From Silene conica (Eukaryota > Streptophyta > Magnoliopsida > Caryophyllales > Caryophyllaceae): a DNA stretch of 64,000 nt. How positions within the stretch are numbered: the first letter of the stretch is position 1; every line of letters starts with the position of its first letter. The DNA lies in assembly GCA_029255685.2 (NCBI GenBank), contig CM055312.2, positions 24,212,203 through 24,276,202 on the forward strand, given 5' to 3'. Shown here piece by piece: positions 23,729 to 35,399 of this stretch. The notes beneath the pieces were generated by a model. That model was not told the origin of the DNA. It worked only from the letters and a program-made list of their open reading frames with translations, and searched no databases. The position numbers and the translations under genes are program-made.

Positions 23729-23744
23729 ACTCTACTTCCAACCA

Positions 23745-23940
23745 AACCAAATGTGTTTGGTGTGGTGGTTGCTCACCTCATCCCTTAACCATGAGGTCAG
23801 GGGATCATCGATCCCTGCCCATGGGAATGGAGCAACACTTTGGCCAGCCGTTTACCTCTTCGTGAGAGCACCCGCGGCGAGGGGATTATACACTGTTGTC
23901 GACGGTGGACACCCCGGTTTAAAACCAAAAAAAAAAAAAA
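23745..23940 (+). mobile_element. SINE with perfect 16-bp target duplication
   Basis: The ~196-bp body begins shortly before TGTTTGGTGTGGTGGTTGC, which resembles an A-box, contains GGATCATCGATCCC as a degenerate B-box, and ends in an A-rich tail of about 15 A. ACTCTACTTCCAACCA occurs on both sides (23729-23744 and 23941-23956), a perfect target duplication that points to LINE-driven retroposition. It does not encode a protein. Confidence 0.85.
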
Positions 23941-26652
23941 ACTCTACTTCCAACCACCATTTTTGTTATTATGAGTCAAAATAAACATCTGATATAGACA
24001 AAAAGTATAAGCAATAACAAATTTACATGTACACTAATGTGGTGTATGAATGGAAGGAAAATGAGAGATTTGTCGTCAAGGCAAAGGGTCATGAGATGTA
24101 TGATAAGTGATATTTATGTATAATTTTACCTTTGCTTTGTTTTATAATATATTTAGCATCTATTTAAGTGTTTGTGTTTCTAGTGCAATTGTGTGTTTAA
24201 ATAAATATATTTTGTAGGAAAATGAGCTTAAATGAGCTAAAATACTACTTCCTCCATTTTTATTTGATGTACCCATTTACTTTTGGTGCAACAACCAAGA
24301 TGTATTAATTAAAGGCAAATTGTGGGTAAAATTAAGAGGTGGAGTAAGGATTAGGTATTGTTAAATCCCAAAAGTTCAAATTTCCCACCAATTTATATCA
24401 AATCCTAAAAAATCCTAAAGTAAAGGATTTTTCCTACAAATACACTTCCCTCACTGTTTGATTTACTACATCAGACTCTTTACAACCCTAAACTAAGGGA
24501 TTTTAAGTTCCCAAACATACTTTCCAGCTTGTTATTACATCAGCCCCATCCACCTCCAAATTTACAGTCCAAGTTTTTAAAGTTCAAAACATACAGCAGT
24601 CCATACTTTACATAAGCAAGTCCGAAAATTACAGTTATTAATTCTCAAAAACATCAAATTACAAAATGAAAAAACGAAAATTTGAGTGATGATGAGAGAC
24701 ATAGGGTAGTGTGCTTGTTGTTTGAGAGCTATAAAAACGGCAAACCTGCACATAGGAAGATGAATGAAGTTGCAAACCAGTTCAGTGTAACAAGGAAATG
24801 CATATTTACTCTATGGAAAACAACAAAACAACAAAGGCTAAATATTGTGCCTATTAATGTGAGGAGTAAAATGAAGGGAAATAAGGGAAAAGAGAGAATA
24901 CCTTGTCCTATAGAAGTTATTATGGCACTAGATGTGTCAAAGAGAACCACATTGAAAAGATTGGGCAAGGCAATAGGACATGCCCCATCCACCTGCCATA
25001 GATTGGTTAAGGAAGGGTTAATTAAGTCACATACAAACTCCATAAGTACATCCTGTAATACCTGTAATTTTATTATGATATTTATTAACTATTGGACGTA
25101 TTGATAGTTATTCGAACGGTTATATTCGTTAATAATTGACTTACCGTATGAGTGTTGTTATGTTTTATACATTGTTTGTTATGGTCGAGTATACGAATTA
25201 GGAGGATATCATGTTTGAGTTAACTGCGGAGTTGAGAAAAGTGGACCTCGAAGGGCGTGCCCTTTATGATTTGTATATTCTCATATTTTGTTAGCGACGC
25301 CATGACTTTTACGATTGGTGAAGGAAAGTATTTCTACGTTTATTACTCGTTAACTATTTAATTGTTCGAGGTATGATTAAGTGTCCTTGCTGGGGTTCGA
25401 ACTTGAGATCTTGGGGATAGAAGTGGGCCTCGTTTATCGTGCACACACCCACAGCCCACGAGTTAGAAAACCTCAAACACTCATCTCACACTCACGTTAC
25501 CCAACTGCCGCCATAGAGGAACTATAGGTTACCTGTAATACTCCGTATTTTATTTGGTAAAATGACATTTCATTCGTATTTATTTAATAATTTATTTATA
25601 ATTTGATAAATTGATATATTTCATATTTTATATTTATTTCTCGTCTATACGTAATTTCTATTTTTTTTTAATTGAGTCGTAATTCTATGTTATATATATA
25701 TATTCTTATAATTAATTTAATTTATACTTACTAATGCTAATTATATAAGTTAATTGGTATAATTAATTATACTTATTCGATGTTTAATAATTTAGTGGTG
25801 GATCGATATGTATATTTCGAGCATTTGCATGCGATAGCTTAATGATTTCATTAGTGTTTATAGTTATATGTTGTGTTAAAGAGTCGAGTTCACAAGTTAG
25901 TAGAAATCGTGTCTAAGTAAGTAATGGGCCTCGATTTGTGTGCAAGATTTTTCAGCCCATCATCTCGAAATTCAGAAAACAATAACACAAACACCTCTCA
26001 TGCACTCAGCCGTCCCATATAAACACAACCAAAAACCCTATCCCTACCCTAATCGACACACCAACTCGTCGCCCACATCACTGCTGCCACATCAAGGGTT
26101 AAGGAAAAGGGTTTCACGGTGGTCTAGGGAGGATGACGGTGGTTCGTTTGAACAAGATACACGGTACACTCACCACTGTTTTCTTTTTCGCAGTTTTACC
26201 TCCCCTTTTATTTCGCATAATTCAATCGTGTGATCTTGTTTTTGGGTTCTGATTTTTATGTAGTATCGATCTATGACGTTAGTAGTTACATTTTGACCTT
26301 AAGAGAGTCATCTCCGACCACCGAGGACCGCCAGTCGTGGAGGGTTTTAGCCGCCTGTGTCAGTACGTTTTATTTCGTTTCAAAACAGAGTTGCAGCGTG
26401 TGGGTTTTGTGTGTGAATTCGAGTGAGTTTCTGTTTATGCTTGTTATGGTTGTTTGAGTTTTGAGAAAGGGGGTAGTCAGGAGGGTCGTGTGGTGGTAAG
26501 CGTGGTGGTTGAGGGTGGTTCATCACGTTTTTACAGCGGGTTTAGTTAGAGAGGTTCATTCACGTTTTAGGTGAATGGTGGTGGCGCTGGGTTGTCGTGG
26601 GCTCTGCTAGCAGCTGTTGAGGCGTCGACGGCCACCATTGACTCCCCTGGAA

Positions 26653-26681
26653 CCACCGTGGCTCAGAGGCGAGCCTGGTGG
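26653..26681 (+). repeat. Conserved LTR hairpin (copy in the 5' LTR of the inner LARD)
   Basis: CCACC/GGTGG outer arms and GGCTC/GAGCC inner arms around AGAGGC. The twin is at 33134-33162 in the 3' LTR. Identical or near-identical to the two copies in the solo LTR at 7077 and 7264, although much of the surrounding LTR sequence differs. Confidence 0.7.
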
Positions 26682-27394
26682 TGTCGCAGGCGAAGCGAAT
26701 GGTGGTGGTTGGTGCTAGTGGTAACGTTTGTCAAGGCTGTCGGTGGTCGGATTTGCGGAATTTGACCTTGTTCGTATGTTGTTCACGCTGTTGCTTTTAC
26801 TTCCACAATTAGTTATCTTAATTATTATTAGTATTAATATTATTATTATTACTACTATTATTATAAATATCAATATCCATATTATTATCATTATTATTTT
26901 TATGGTGGTTATTAGTATATTCATAATGTTTTATTAATAGATGTTTGGTAGATATTAATAGCAATTGTCTATGTTAATGACCTTAATTGTGTAAGGTGGC
27001 GTTTGGTTATGTTTACGAGTCGGGAAGTAATATTTTAAGAAAACTTCTATTTCGGGAAAGTTTCCAAAAATGGAAACTTTCCACTTATAAGTGGGTTGCT
27101 ATTTTTAGGAGGTATAAGTTGACTTATAAGAATTCGGGAAGTTTATTAATTCATTCCGTAACATATATTAGGTGACGGTTTTCGCGTGGAATACTTCTAG
27201 CAAGCTTGTGATTGACTGTGCTTCCGCAATTTGAGGTAGGGGAATACCGTATGCCTGTGATGAGTTATTTGATTATTAATCGTTGTTAACAATGTTCATC
27301 TTATTATATTGAATGATTGATATATTGCTTTATTTGATTGAATAATTCCGTGATACGATACGATGTGATGAATATTGGGTCTTGTGATATGGAG

Positions 27395-27620
27395 CGGAGT
27401 ATATTGGGTCTTGTGATCGGTGCGGAGTATATTGGGTCTTGTGATCGGTGCGGAGTATATTGGGTCTTGTGATCGGTGCGGAGTATACTGGGTCTTGTGA
27501 TCGGTGCGGAGTTTAATTGGCGTTGGATCGGTGCGGAGTTTATTTGGCGTTGGATCGGTGCGGAGTTTATTTGGCGTTGGATCGGTGCGGAGTTATTTGG
27601 TGTTGGATCGGTGCGGAGAA
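27395..27620 (+). repeat. 27-31-bp tandem repeats in the LARD LTR
   Basis: Units built on GATCGGTGCGGAGT joined by TATATTGGGTCTTGT or TTATTTGGCGTTG. There is one 27-bp unit more here than in the 3' LTR (33870-34075), which accounts for the whole LTR length difference. The outer LARD has its own version at 34843-35025 and 40367-40550, about seven units of ATATTTGGTGTTG plus GATCGGTGCGGAGT. The apparent proteins of repeated IGAEYIWCW are products of the repeat, not genes. Confidence 0.85.
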
Positions 27621-28034
27621 GGGATGATTGATCCCAATATATATATGATAGTGTTTGTTATTTATTTTTCCTCTACTCAACCTCGTGGTTGACCCTGTGT
27701 ATTCGTGTACACCTACGATGATCCGGAATGGGGAGTAGATTCTACAGGTCAGTGACAGATGGATTAGGAGCTTGGGCATGGAGAGAGACATGGCTTGGAC
27801 CTACTTAGAGTTAGATCACACTTAGATATCTTCGGTTGTACTTTTATTTTTTTTATCAAAGTTTGGACCTCGTAGTTGTTGTAATATCAAAGTTTAAAAT
27901 TTTATCAAATTCATATAAAGTACCTTGGGTTGTGTTACTTTGTTATTCACTACCTCGGTCATTCCGAGATGGTAACAGTCTTATTTATCTGAGAATGTCT
28001 GGCTAAAGGCTCTTAAATAAATGGGGGTGTTACA

Positions 28035-31000
28035 AAGTGGTATCAGAGCGAACGATCCTCAGGCCTAAACCAAATGAATAATAATGAACGTAGGAAGAGT
28101 CTAATAAAATGAACCCCGAGATGAGACTGTTAGGAGCCCCAAAAAGGAACGGGATGAGTTAGGGGCCCCCTCACACCAAACCTGGGCCCTTTCTGTTCTA
28201 TCTCGGGAACCCAAAGAGAGTAATTGAAGAGTGGGGTAGATTATATAGTGACCTAGTTATCTTGTACTAACGTTCTTGCAGGAGAAGGAATGAGGTAAGT
28301 TATGATGTGAGATATGATTGGTGATATGTACTGCGAATCATGAGATTGATGTTGAATGTTGGTTGAGATCTACTACTGCTGGTATTGAGAACAAGAGATT
28401 TTGAATATGAGCTTTACTTGTATATATATGGTGATATGCATGCGGCTATATGATCCTTGAACCGTTAGGTAGAGATATAGTATAATGATATATGTAATAA
28501 ATTGATAAGCTATAGTCACCTAAAAGGATAGATGTAGGAGAGATATGATTATGATTGACTGGAATGGTTAGTAGAGCCAGCTATGCTATGTCGTTACAGG
28601 ATGTGGGACCAAGTTAAGTCTTATGGGTAAAGCTAGTAGACCGAACCGGAGGCCGTGCGCGTTGATAATTGCTTGTACTATTCTATGTGTATACACTTCT
28701 TATTTGCATGCCTTATACTTTGCAAGACTAGTTTATTGATAGGCATACTAGACAAATGTGATCGGAATTTGAGATTTATAATTTTATGATTTTACTAATT
28801 GCTTTAGCAATCCATGTTTAGTAATATGCAGAATGTGTGTTCTAAGCTATGAATGTATATAGTCATGTGTTGCGTATATCGTATTTAACATTTTATGCTT
28901 GTTATATACATTTAAATTCGTTATGAAGTTTTTCATCAATAAGGGATACGTAGTAGTTCCTAGGTTAAATTTCCGTACTGGGATACACCTGTATAACTGT
29001 CAAGTTATTTAATTGATTTTATTTTCAGTTTTGAAACCTTTACCGTATTTTGATGCCAACTACAATTGAAATGAGGAATGAATGTTAATATGATACAGAG
29101 TGATGTCTATGTTTCAAATGATTGTCAATGTGTTTGGATGAGAAAGGTTGAGTGTGGATGTAGTAATGTGTAGTTGCAAAGAGACCAAAATTTTAATAAA
29201 TTTTCACAGTGTTACCTGGTTTGTCCGGGCTGTCACTTTTTACGTGTTTCATAATTGAGGATGAAAATTTTATGTATGATAACCTTCTGAGTTGGGTTTA
29301 CAATGCTAGTGTTTTATCTTGATATGAGTTATGTCTTTGGGAGAAATAATTCTTTTATTCGACAGTAGTCAGACTGTTACTGCATAGTCCCGTTTTGACC
29401 TATCTTTTGTAACAGAAATCATTTAAAACTTGGTTATTGCTTGCGCATAGTTCCAACTCTACTGTTCAGAATGTTCGTTCACGTTTTCAAAATTTTATGC
29501 CATGTAAAATCTTAACGAGCTGTTATTCAATTGTGATTTTTTTGCAAGATGCCTAAAATTCTGTTGAAATGCTGTAAAGTTATTGTTCAAATTGTTCGAG
29601 TTGTAAATATTGTATTAGATAATTTCCTTGAGGTATGCATTCGATACTTTTCCTCTGTTTAACTAATTCCTTATGTTTACTAAAGGATTATGTTGCTCAC
29701 ACGTTAGCTAAGTTGTTATTTAATTATGATTTTTGTAAGTTGTTGCATAACGTTTAATTGGTGAAGTTGTAAGGTATGTACGTTCCGTATCGAAAAGTTT
29801 AATCAAATGTGAATTATGTGATGTGACCATGTGATATCCTAATATGGCCTTAGTAGCATGTATAGTAGACATTTGAAATGAACATGAACCTTACCATATG
29901 ATGATGTGACCTGGCTGATTTTGTCAAGATTATATAAAATCGCTTCAGTATTACAAACGCTCTTATTTTTTTTTTCTAACATTATGACCTCAAAATAATG
30001 ATGTGATATTCGTGTGTGATGTTAGGATCATGTCTATCAGAGACGAGTCTTGACAAAAGGTAGAATGAGATTTGACTGGTAAACTAGTTAGCATGATATA
30101 ACAATCTAACCATTATAGGTAATGGTGATTGTTTTGAACAATGGGAATCATGTTGATGTTCTTTTATGTATTCATGGTATATCATTGTCTGGTTCACTGG
30201 GATAATAATCTTTATAATACCTTCATGCATATTGTTATGTCACAAATTGAATTGCATTTGCTATGTTTAAAATTTGATCCTAATATATTGAGTATTAACT
30301 GGTTGACATGTGATTATGGAAATACTAGTCTTGTGACTTCGTTTACTTTTATCGTTAAATTTTCATAATTCATGAGCCACAATTTACAAGAATAATGTTT
30401 TAGTAAATGAGAGTCAGAATATCTCCGTGTAGCCTTGCTTCGATCTATAACTTGTAAAATTATCTTGTGATTCATGGTTATAATTGCCACAGATTACCAC
30501 TTCAAGGGTTACAAAGTTTCAAAATGTTTTCCAAGTGATGATTATTCATGATAACGCTTGATGTTTTGATAATTATTGTGATTGTTTGCAACATAACAAA
30601 TTCTGTAGCTACGTATTGACGAAATCCTGCCCTGATGTTTAATTGTTGCATAGTATATCAACCCATAAATTGCGAGACATATATATTTCTAGTCTCATAA
30701 TAAATGATGTAATATGAATGGACGGGAAATGCACCTGAGTGAATTTACGAACTAATTGATATCCAGGAATGTTAAACGACCTTGTGAGTCTCTCAGTCAT
30801 GTATGTCTTGTGAAATAGGTCCATGTCCCATGTTTAATTACGTTAATTAATTTTGCGCTATGTCTTTTCCTAAATATGGTTTTGCTTCAAAAATATGTTT
30901 ATGATCATGAAACGTTTTAAATTGTCAATTATGAACTATGAGTTTTCTTGAGTATTTATGTAGTTGTAAATACTAGCTTGCGTTGAAATTTCATGGGTGT

Positions 31001-32014
31001 GTAAGTGTTATCTATTCCGAATCTGTTTTACTGCGTAACACGATCCCACCGACCCTAATACTTTATTGTTGTTCGAGGTTATATGTTATATGATAATTAA
31101 TATGAGCCTCCTTTGAGTACTGATTTGAGTTGAATATTAGTAGTTGTCCTTTTATTTTGATAGTTAAAATTTTCTATTGATGTGATAATTCTTTTGTTTG
31201 TAAGATGGGAAAACTTCTGGTAATTGGTTAGCTGAGTTATTTATGATGATGTTGTATTGGGATTGAGGTTTCAGTTCGGTGTTTTATCAAGTTGTCGCAT
31301 TCTATGACCTTGGCTTGTGGGTGAGTAGCTTAGAGTTATTCCCTAAATGTTGAGCAGTTCCTTTAATGGGATATTTGATAATATTGATATTGAAATCGAG
31401 ATGAGCATTGGTCATTGGTATCGAGTTATACGTTATCTGGCCGTTGTGCCATATTGTGTTTATGGTCCAGTGTGACCTTGGTGATTGGGTTGTAGTATGA
31501 GTTTGAAATCGATATTGAGATGAAGTACTGATTCGCGTTTTATTCCACCAGTTCACTCACCCTTGTCCTTGGTCTTAGATTCAACAATGATAATACAACA
31601 CTTGGCCACTTAGAGTGGGATTTTATGAGATAGGATAATGGGTAAGACGGAGTAATGTGCTGGAATTCTTATAATGGGGTTACGAGGACGTAACCATGTT
31701 TTAAGGAGGATAGGATTGTAAAATCTGGGTGTTTTTACGTTATGGCTAAGTGGTATGTCGTGATTGTTTGAATATACTTGATAATCTTGTTTACTTCTGT
31801 TATGCTTTAACTACGATTCGTGAAATATCTTTTAATTTTGTTATGCGTTAAAACTTTGGGGACAAAGTTTTCTTAACGAGGGTAGAATGTAACATTTCGT
31901 GTTTTGAAGTCTATATAAGTGCTACTTGTGATTGTTTCATGCTTGTTATATATGCTTCATTACCGTTATGGGGTGGCGAACTTCGGGACGAAGTTCATTT
32001 TAAGGAGGGAAGAC
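28035..32014 (+). other. Non-coding internal domain of the inner LARD
   Basis: 3980 bp between primer site and purine tract. No frame above ~85 codons and no retroviral motif. It aligns by eye with 35400-39537 over its whole length, so it is a conserved non-coding domain rather than a decayed gag-pol. It ends in three hairpin/purine/TGTAA modules at about 31678-31725, 31852-31895 and 31979-32020. Confidence 0.8.
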
Positions 32015-34488
32015 TGTAATACTCCGTATTTTATTTGGTAAAATGACATTTCATTCGTATTTATTTAATAATTTATTTATAATTTGATAAATTGATATAT
32101 TTCATATTTTATATTTATTTCTCGTCTATACGTAATTTCTATTTTTTTTTAATTGAGTCGTAATTCTATGTTATATATATATATTCTTATAATTAATTTA
32201 ATTTATACTTACTAATGCTAATTATATAAGTTAATTGGTATAATTAATTATACTTATTCGATGTTTAATAATTTAGTGGTGGATCGATATGTATATTTCG
32301 AGCATTTGCATGCGATAGCTTAATGATTTCATTAGTGTTTATAGTTATATGTTGTGTTAAAGAGTCGAGTTCACAAGTTAGTAGAAATCGTGTCTAAGTA
32401 AGTAATGGGCCTCGATTTGTGTGCAAGAGTTTTCAGCCCATCATCTCGAAATTCAGAAAACAATAACACAAACACCTCTCATGCACTCAGCCGTCCCATA
32501 TAAACACAACCAAAAACCCTATCCCTACCCTAATCGACACACCAACTCGTCGCCCACATCACTGCTGCCACATCAAGGGTTAAGGAAAAGGGTTTCACGG
32601 TGGTCTAGGGAGGATGACGGTGGTTCGTTTGAACAAGATACACGGTACACTCACCACTGTTTTCTTTTTCGCAGTTTTACCTCCCCTTTTATTTCGCATA
32701 ATTCAATCGTGTGATCTTGTTTTTGGGTTCTGATTTTTATGTAGTATCGATCTATGACGTTAGTAGTTACATTTTGACCTTAAGAGAGTCATCTCCGACC
32801 ACCGAGGACCGCCAGTCGTGGAGGGTTTTAGCCGCCTGTGTCAGTACGTTTTATTTCGTTTCAAAACAGAGTTGCAGCGTGTGGGTTTTGTGTGTGAATT
32901 CGAGTGAGTTTCTGTTTATGCTTGTTATGGTTGTTTGAGTTTTGAGAAAGGGGGTAGTCAGGAGGGTCGTGTGGTGGTAAGCGTGGTGGTTGAGGGTGGT
33001 TCATCACGTTTTTACAGCGGGTTTAGTTAGAGGGGTTCATTCACGTTTTAGGTGAATGGTGGTGGCGCTGGGTTGTCGTGGGCTCTGCTAGCAGCTGTTG
33101 AGGCGTCGACGGCCACCATTGACTCCCCTGGAACCACCGTGGCTCAGAGGCGAGCCTGGTGGTGTCGCAGGCGAAGCGAATGGTGGTGGTTGGTGCTAGT
33201 GGTAACGTTTGTCAAGGCTGTCGGTGGTCGGATTTGCGGAATTTGACCTTGTTCGTATGTTGTTCACGCTGTTGCTTTTACTTCCACAATTAGTTATCTT
33301 AATTATTATTAGTATTAATATTATTATTATTACTACTATTATTATAAATATCAATATCCATATTATTATCATTATTATTTTTATGGTGGTTATTAGTATA
33401 TTCATAATGTTTTATTAATAGATGTTTGGTAGATATTAATAGCAATTGTCTATGTTAATGACCTTAATTGTGTAAGGTGGCGTTTGGTTATGTTTACGAG
33501 TCGGGAAGTAATATTTTAAGAAAACTTCTATTTCGGGAAAGTTTCCAAAAATGGAAACTTTCCACTTATAAGTGGGTTGCTATTTTTAGGAGGTATAAGT
33601 TGACTTATAAGAATTCGGGAAGTTTATTAATTCATTCCGTAACATATATTAGGTGACGGTTTTCGCGTGGAATACTTCTAGCAAGCTTGTGATTGACCGT
33701 GCTTCCGCAATTTGAGGTAGGGGAATACCGTATGCCTGTGATGAGTTATTTGATTATTAATCGTTGTTAACAATGTTCATCTTATTATATTGAATGATTG
33801 ATATATTGCTTTATTTGATTGAATAATTCCGTGATACGATACGATGTGATGAATATTGGGTCTTGTGATATGGAGCGGAGTATATTGGGTCTTGTGATCG
33901 GTGCGGAGTATATTGGGTCTTGTGATCGGTGCGGAGTATATTGGGTCTTGTGATCGGTGCGGAGTATACTGGGTCTTGTGATCGGTGCGGAGTTTAATTG
34001 GCGTTGGATCGGTGCGGAGTTTATTTGGCGTTGGATCGGTGCGGAGTTATTTGGTGTTGGATCGGTGCGGAGAAGGGATGATTGATCCCAATATATATAT
34101 GATAGTGTTTGTTATTTATTTTTCCTCTACTCAACCTCGTGGTTGACCCTGTGTATTCGTGTACACCTACGATGATCCGGAATGGGGAGTAGATTCTACA
34201 GGTCAGTGACAGATGGATTAGGAGCTTGGGCATGGAGGGAGACATGGCTTGGACCTACTTAGAGTTAGATCACACTTAGATATCTTCGGTTGTACTTTTA
34301 TTTTTTTTATCAAAGTTTGGACCTCGTAGTTGTTGTAATATCAAAGTTTAAAATTTTATCAAATTCATATAAAGTACCTTGGGTTGTGTTACTTTGTTAT
34401 TCACTACCTCGGTCATTCCGAGATGGTAACAGTCTTATTTATCTGAGAATGTCTGGCTAAAGGCTCTTAAATAAATGGGGGTGTTACA
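32015..34488 (+). repeat. 3' LTR of the inner LARD
   Basis: TGTAATACTCCG...GTGTTACA, a near-identical copy of 25534-28034 lacking one 27-bp repeat unit. TATA-like CATATAAACAC near 32500. Confidence 0.95.
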
Positions 34489-35399
34489 TTACCTCTTCTT
34501 TAACCTACTTTACACCCTATCAACCCTGCTACCCTAATGCCGCCACCATGTACTATGGAAAGGAGGTTTGCTCGACCAGTCTAAAGCGGCCTAGCACCCT
34601 TCGATTTAACCCAGAAACAGGTAGCGGGTTTCGTGTGGAACATTTCTAACAAGCTTGGACTTATTTGCTTTCCTGCCATTTCAGGTAGGGGAAAATACTG
34701 GTACATGTTGATGTGTAAACTGTTCTTAATTGTTATTAAGCATGGTTGTGATATAATATCATGTGATCGTTATATTGTGTTGTTTATATTATTCTGAGAT
34801 ATTGATATGATGCGAATATATATATTGGGTCTTGTGATACGGTGTTGGATCGGTGCGGAGTATATTTGGTGTTGGATCGGTGCGGAGTATATTTGGTGTT
34901 GGATCGGTGCGGAGTATATTTGGTGTTGGATCGGTGCGGAGTATATTTGGTGTTGGATCGGTGCGGAGTATATATGGCGTTGGATCGGTGCGGAGTATAT
35001 TTGGCGTTGGATCGGTGCGGAGTTTATTATATTGCTATTTTATTCTTTTCCCTACTCAACCTTGTGGTTGACCCTGTGTATTCGTGATCACCTGTGATGA
35101 ACCAATTATTGGGGAGCAGATTGACAGGTGGCTGAGACTAAGGGGGAGCTATGGGAGGAAGCGCTTGATTCCGGACCAGATTAGATGTCTAGATCACCTT
35201 AATTAGTTTTATACGAGTTGTACTTTATTTGTTTGTTACGACTTTTGGATACGGATGTAAGAACATGTCTTGAGTTAAATTATATTTAAAGTACTGTTTA
35301 TCTTCCTTTGTATCTACTGCCTCGGGAAACCGAGATGGTAACGCCCTTATTTATCTGAGGAGTCCTAGTACAGGCCCTTAAATAAATGGGGGTGTTACA

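Larger units (their letters stand above)
25534..34488 (+). mobile_element. Inner LARD inserted in the 5' LTR of the outer LARD (8955 bp)
   Basis: 5' LTR 25534-28034 (2501 bp), 3' LTR 32015-34488 (2474 bp). The 27-bp length difference is exactly one unit of an internal repeat; otherwise I saw only about four substitutions. Perfect target duplication TTACC (25529-25533 and 34489-34493); the intact outer 3' LTR has a single TTACC at that site. Primer-binding site TGGTATCAGAGC at 28038-28049; purine tract AAGGAGGGAAGAC before the 3' LTR. Internal 28035-32014 is non-coding and homologous throughout to the outer element's internal domain. Confidence 0.95.

Noticed and set aside
25940-26457. 97- and 75-codon frames, duplicated at 32421-32938
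   Set aside because: Inside LTR leader sequence; present twice only because the LTR is duplicated.
27395-27620. CRISPR-like direct repeats
   Set aside because: Units are contiguous with no unique spacers, and the genome is a plant nuclear one.
28038-28049. tRNA gene
   Set aside because: TGGTATCAGAGC is a primer-binding site next to an LTR end; no tRNA cloverleaf around it.
34807-35097. Repeat-protein-like frames (also 40331-40621) in three frames at once
   Set aside because: A 27-bp repeat without stops keeps all three frames open; lies in an LTR.
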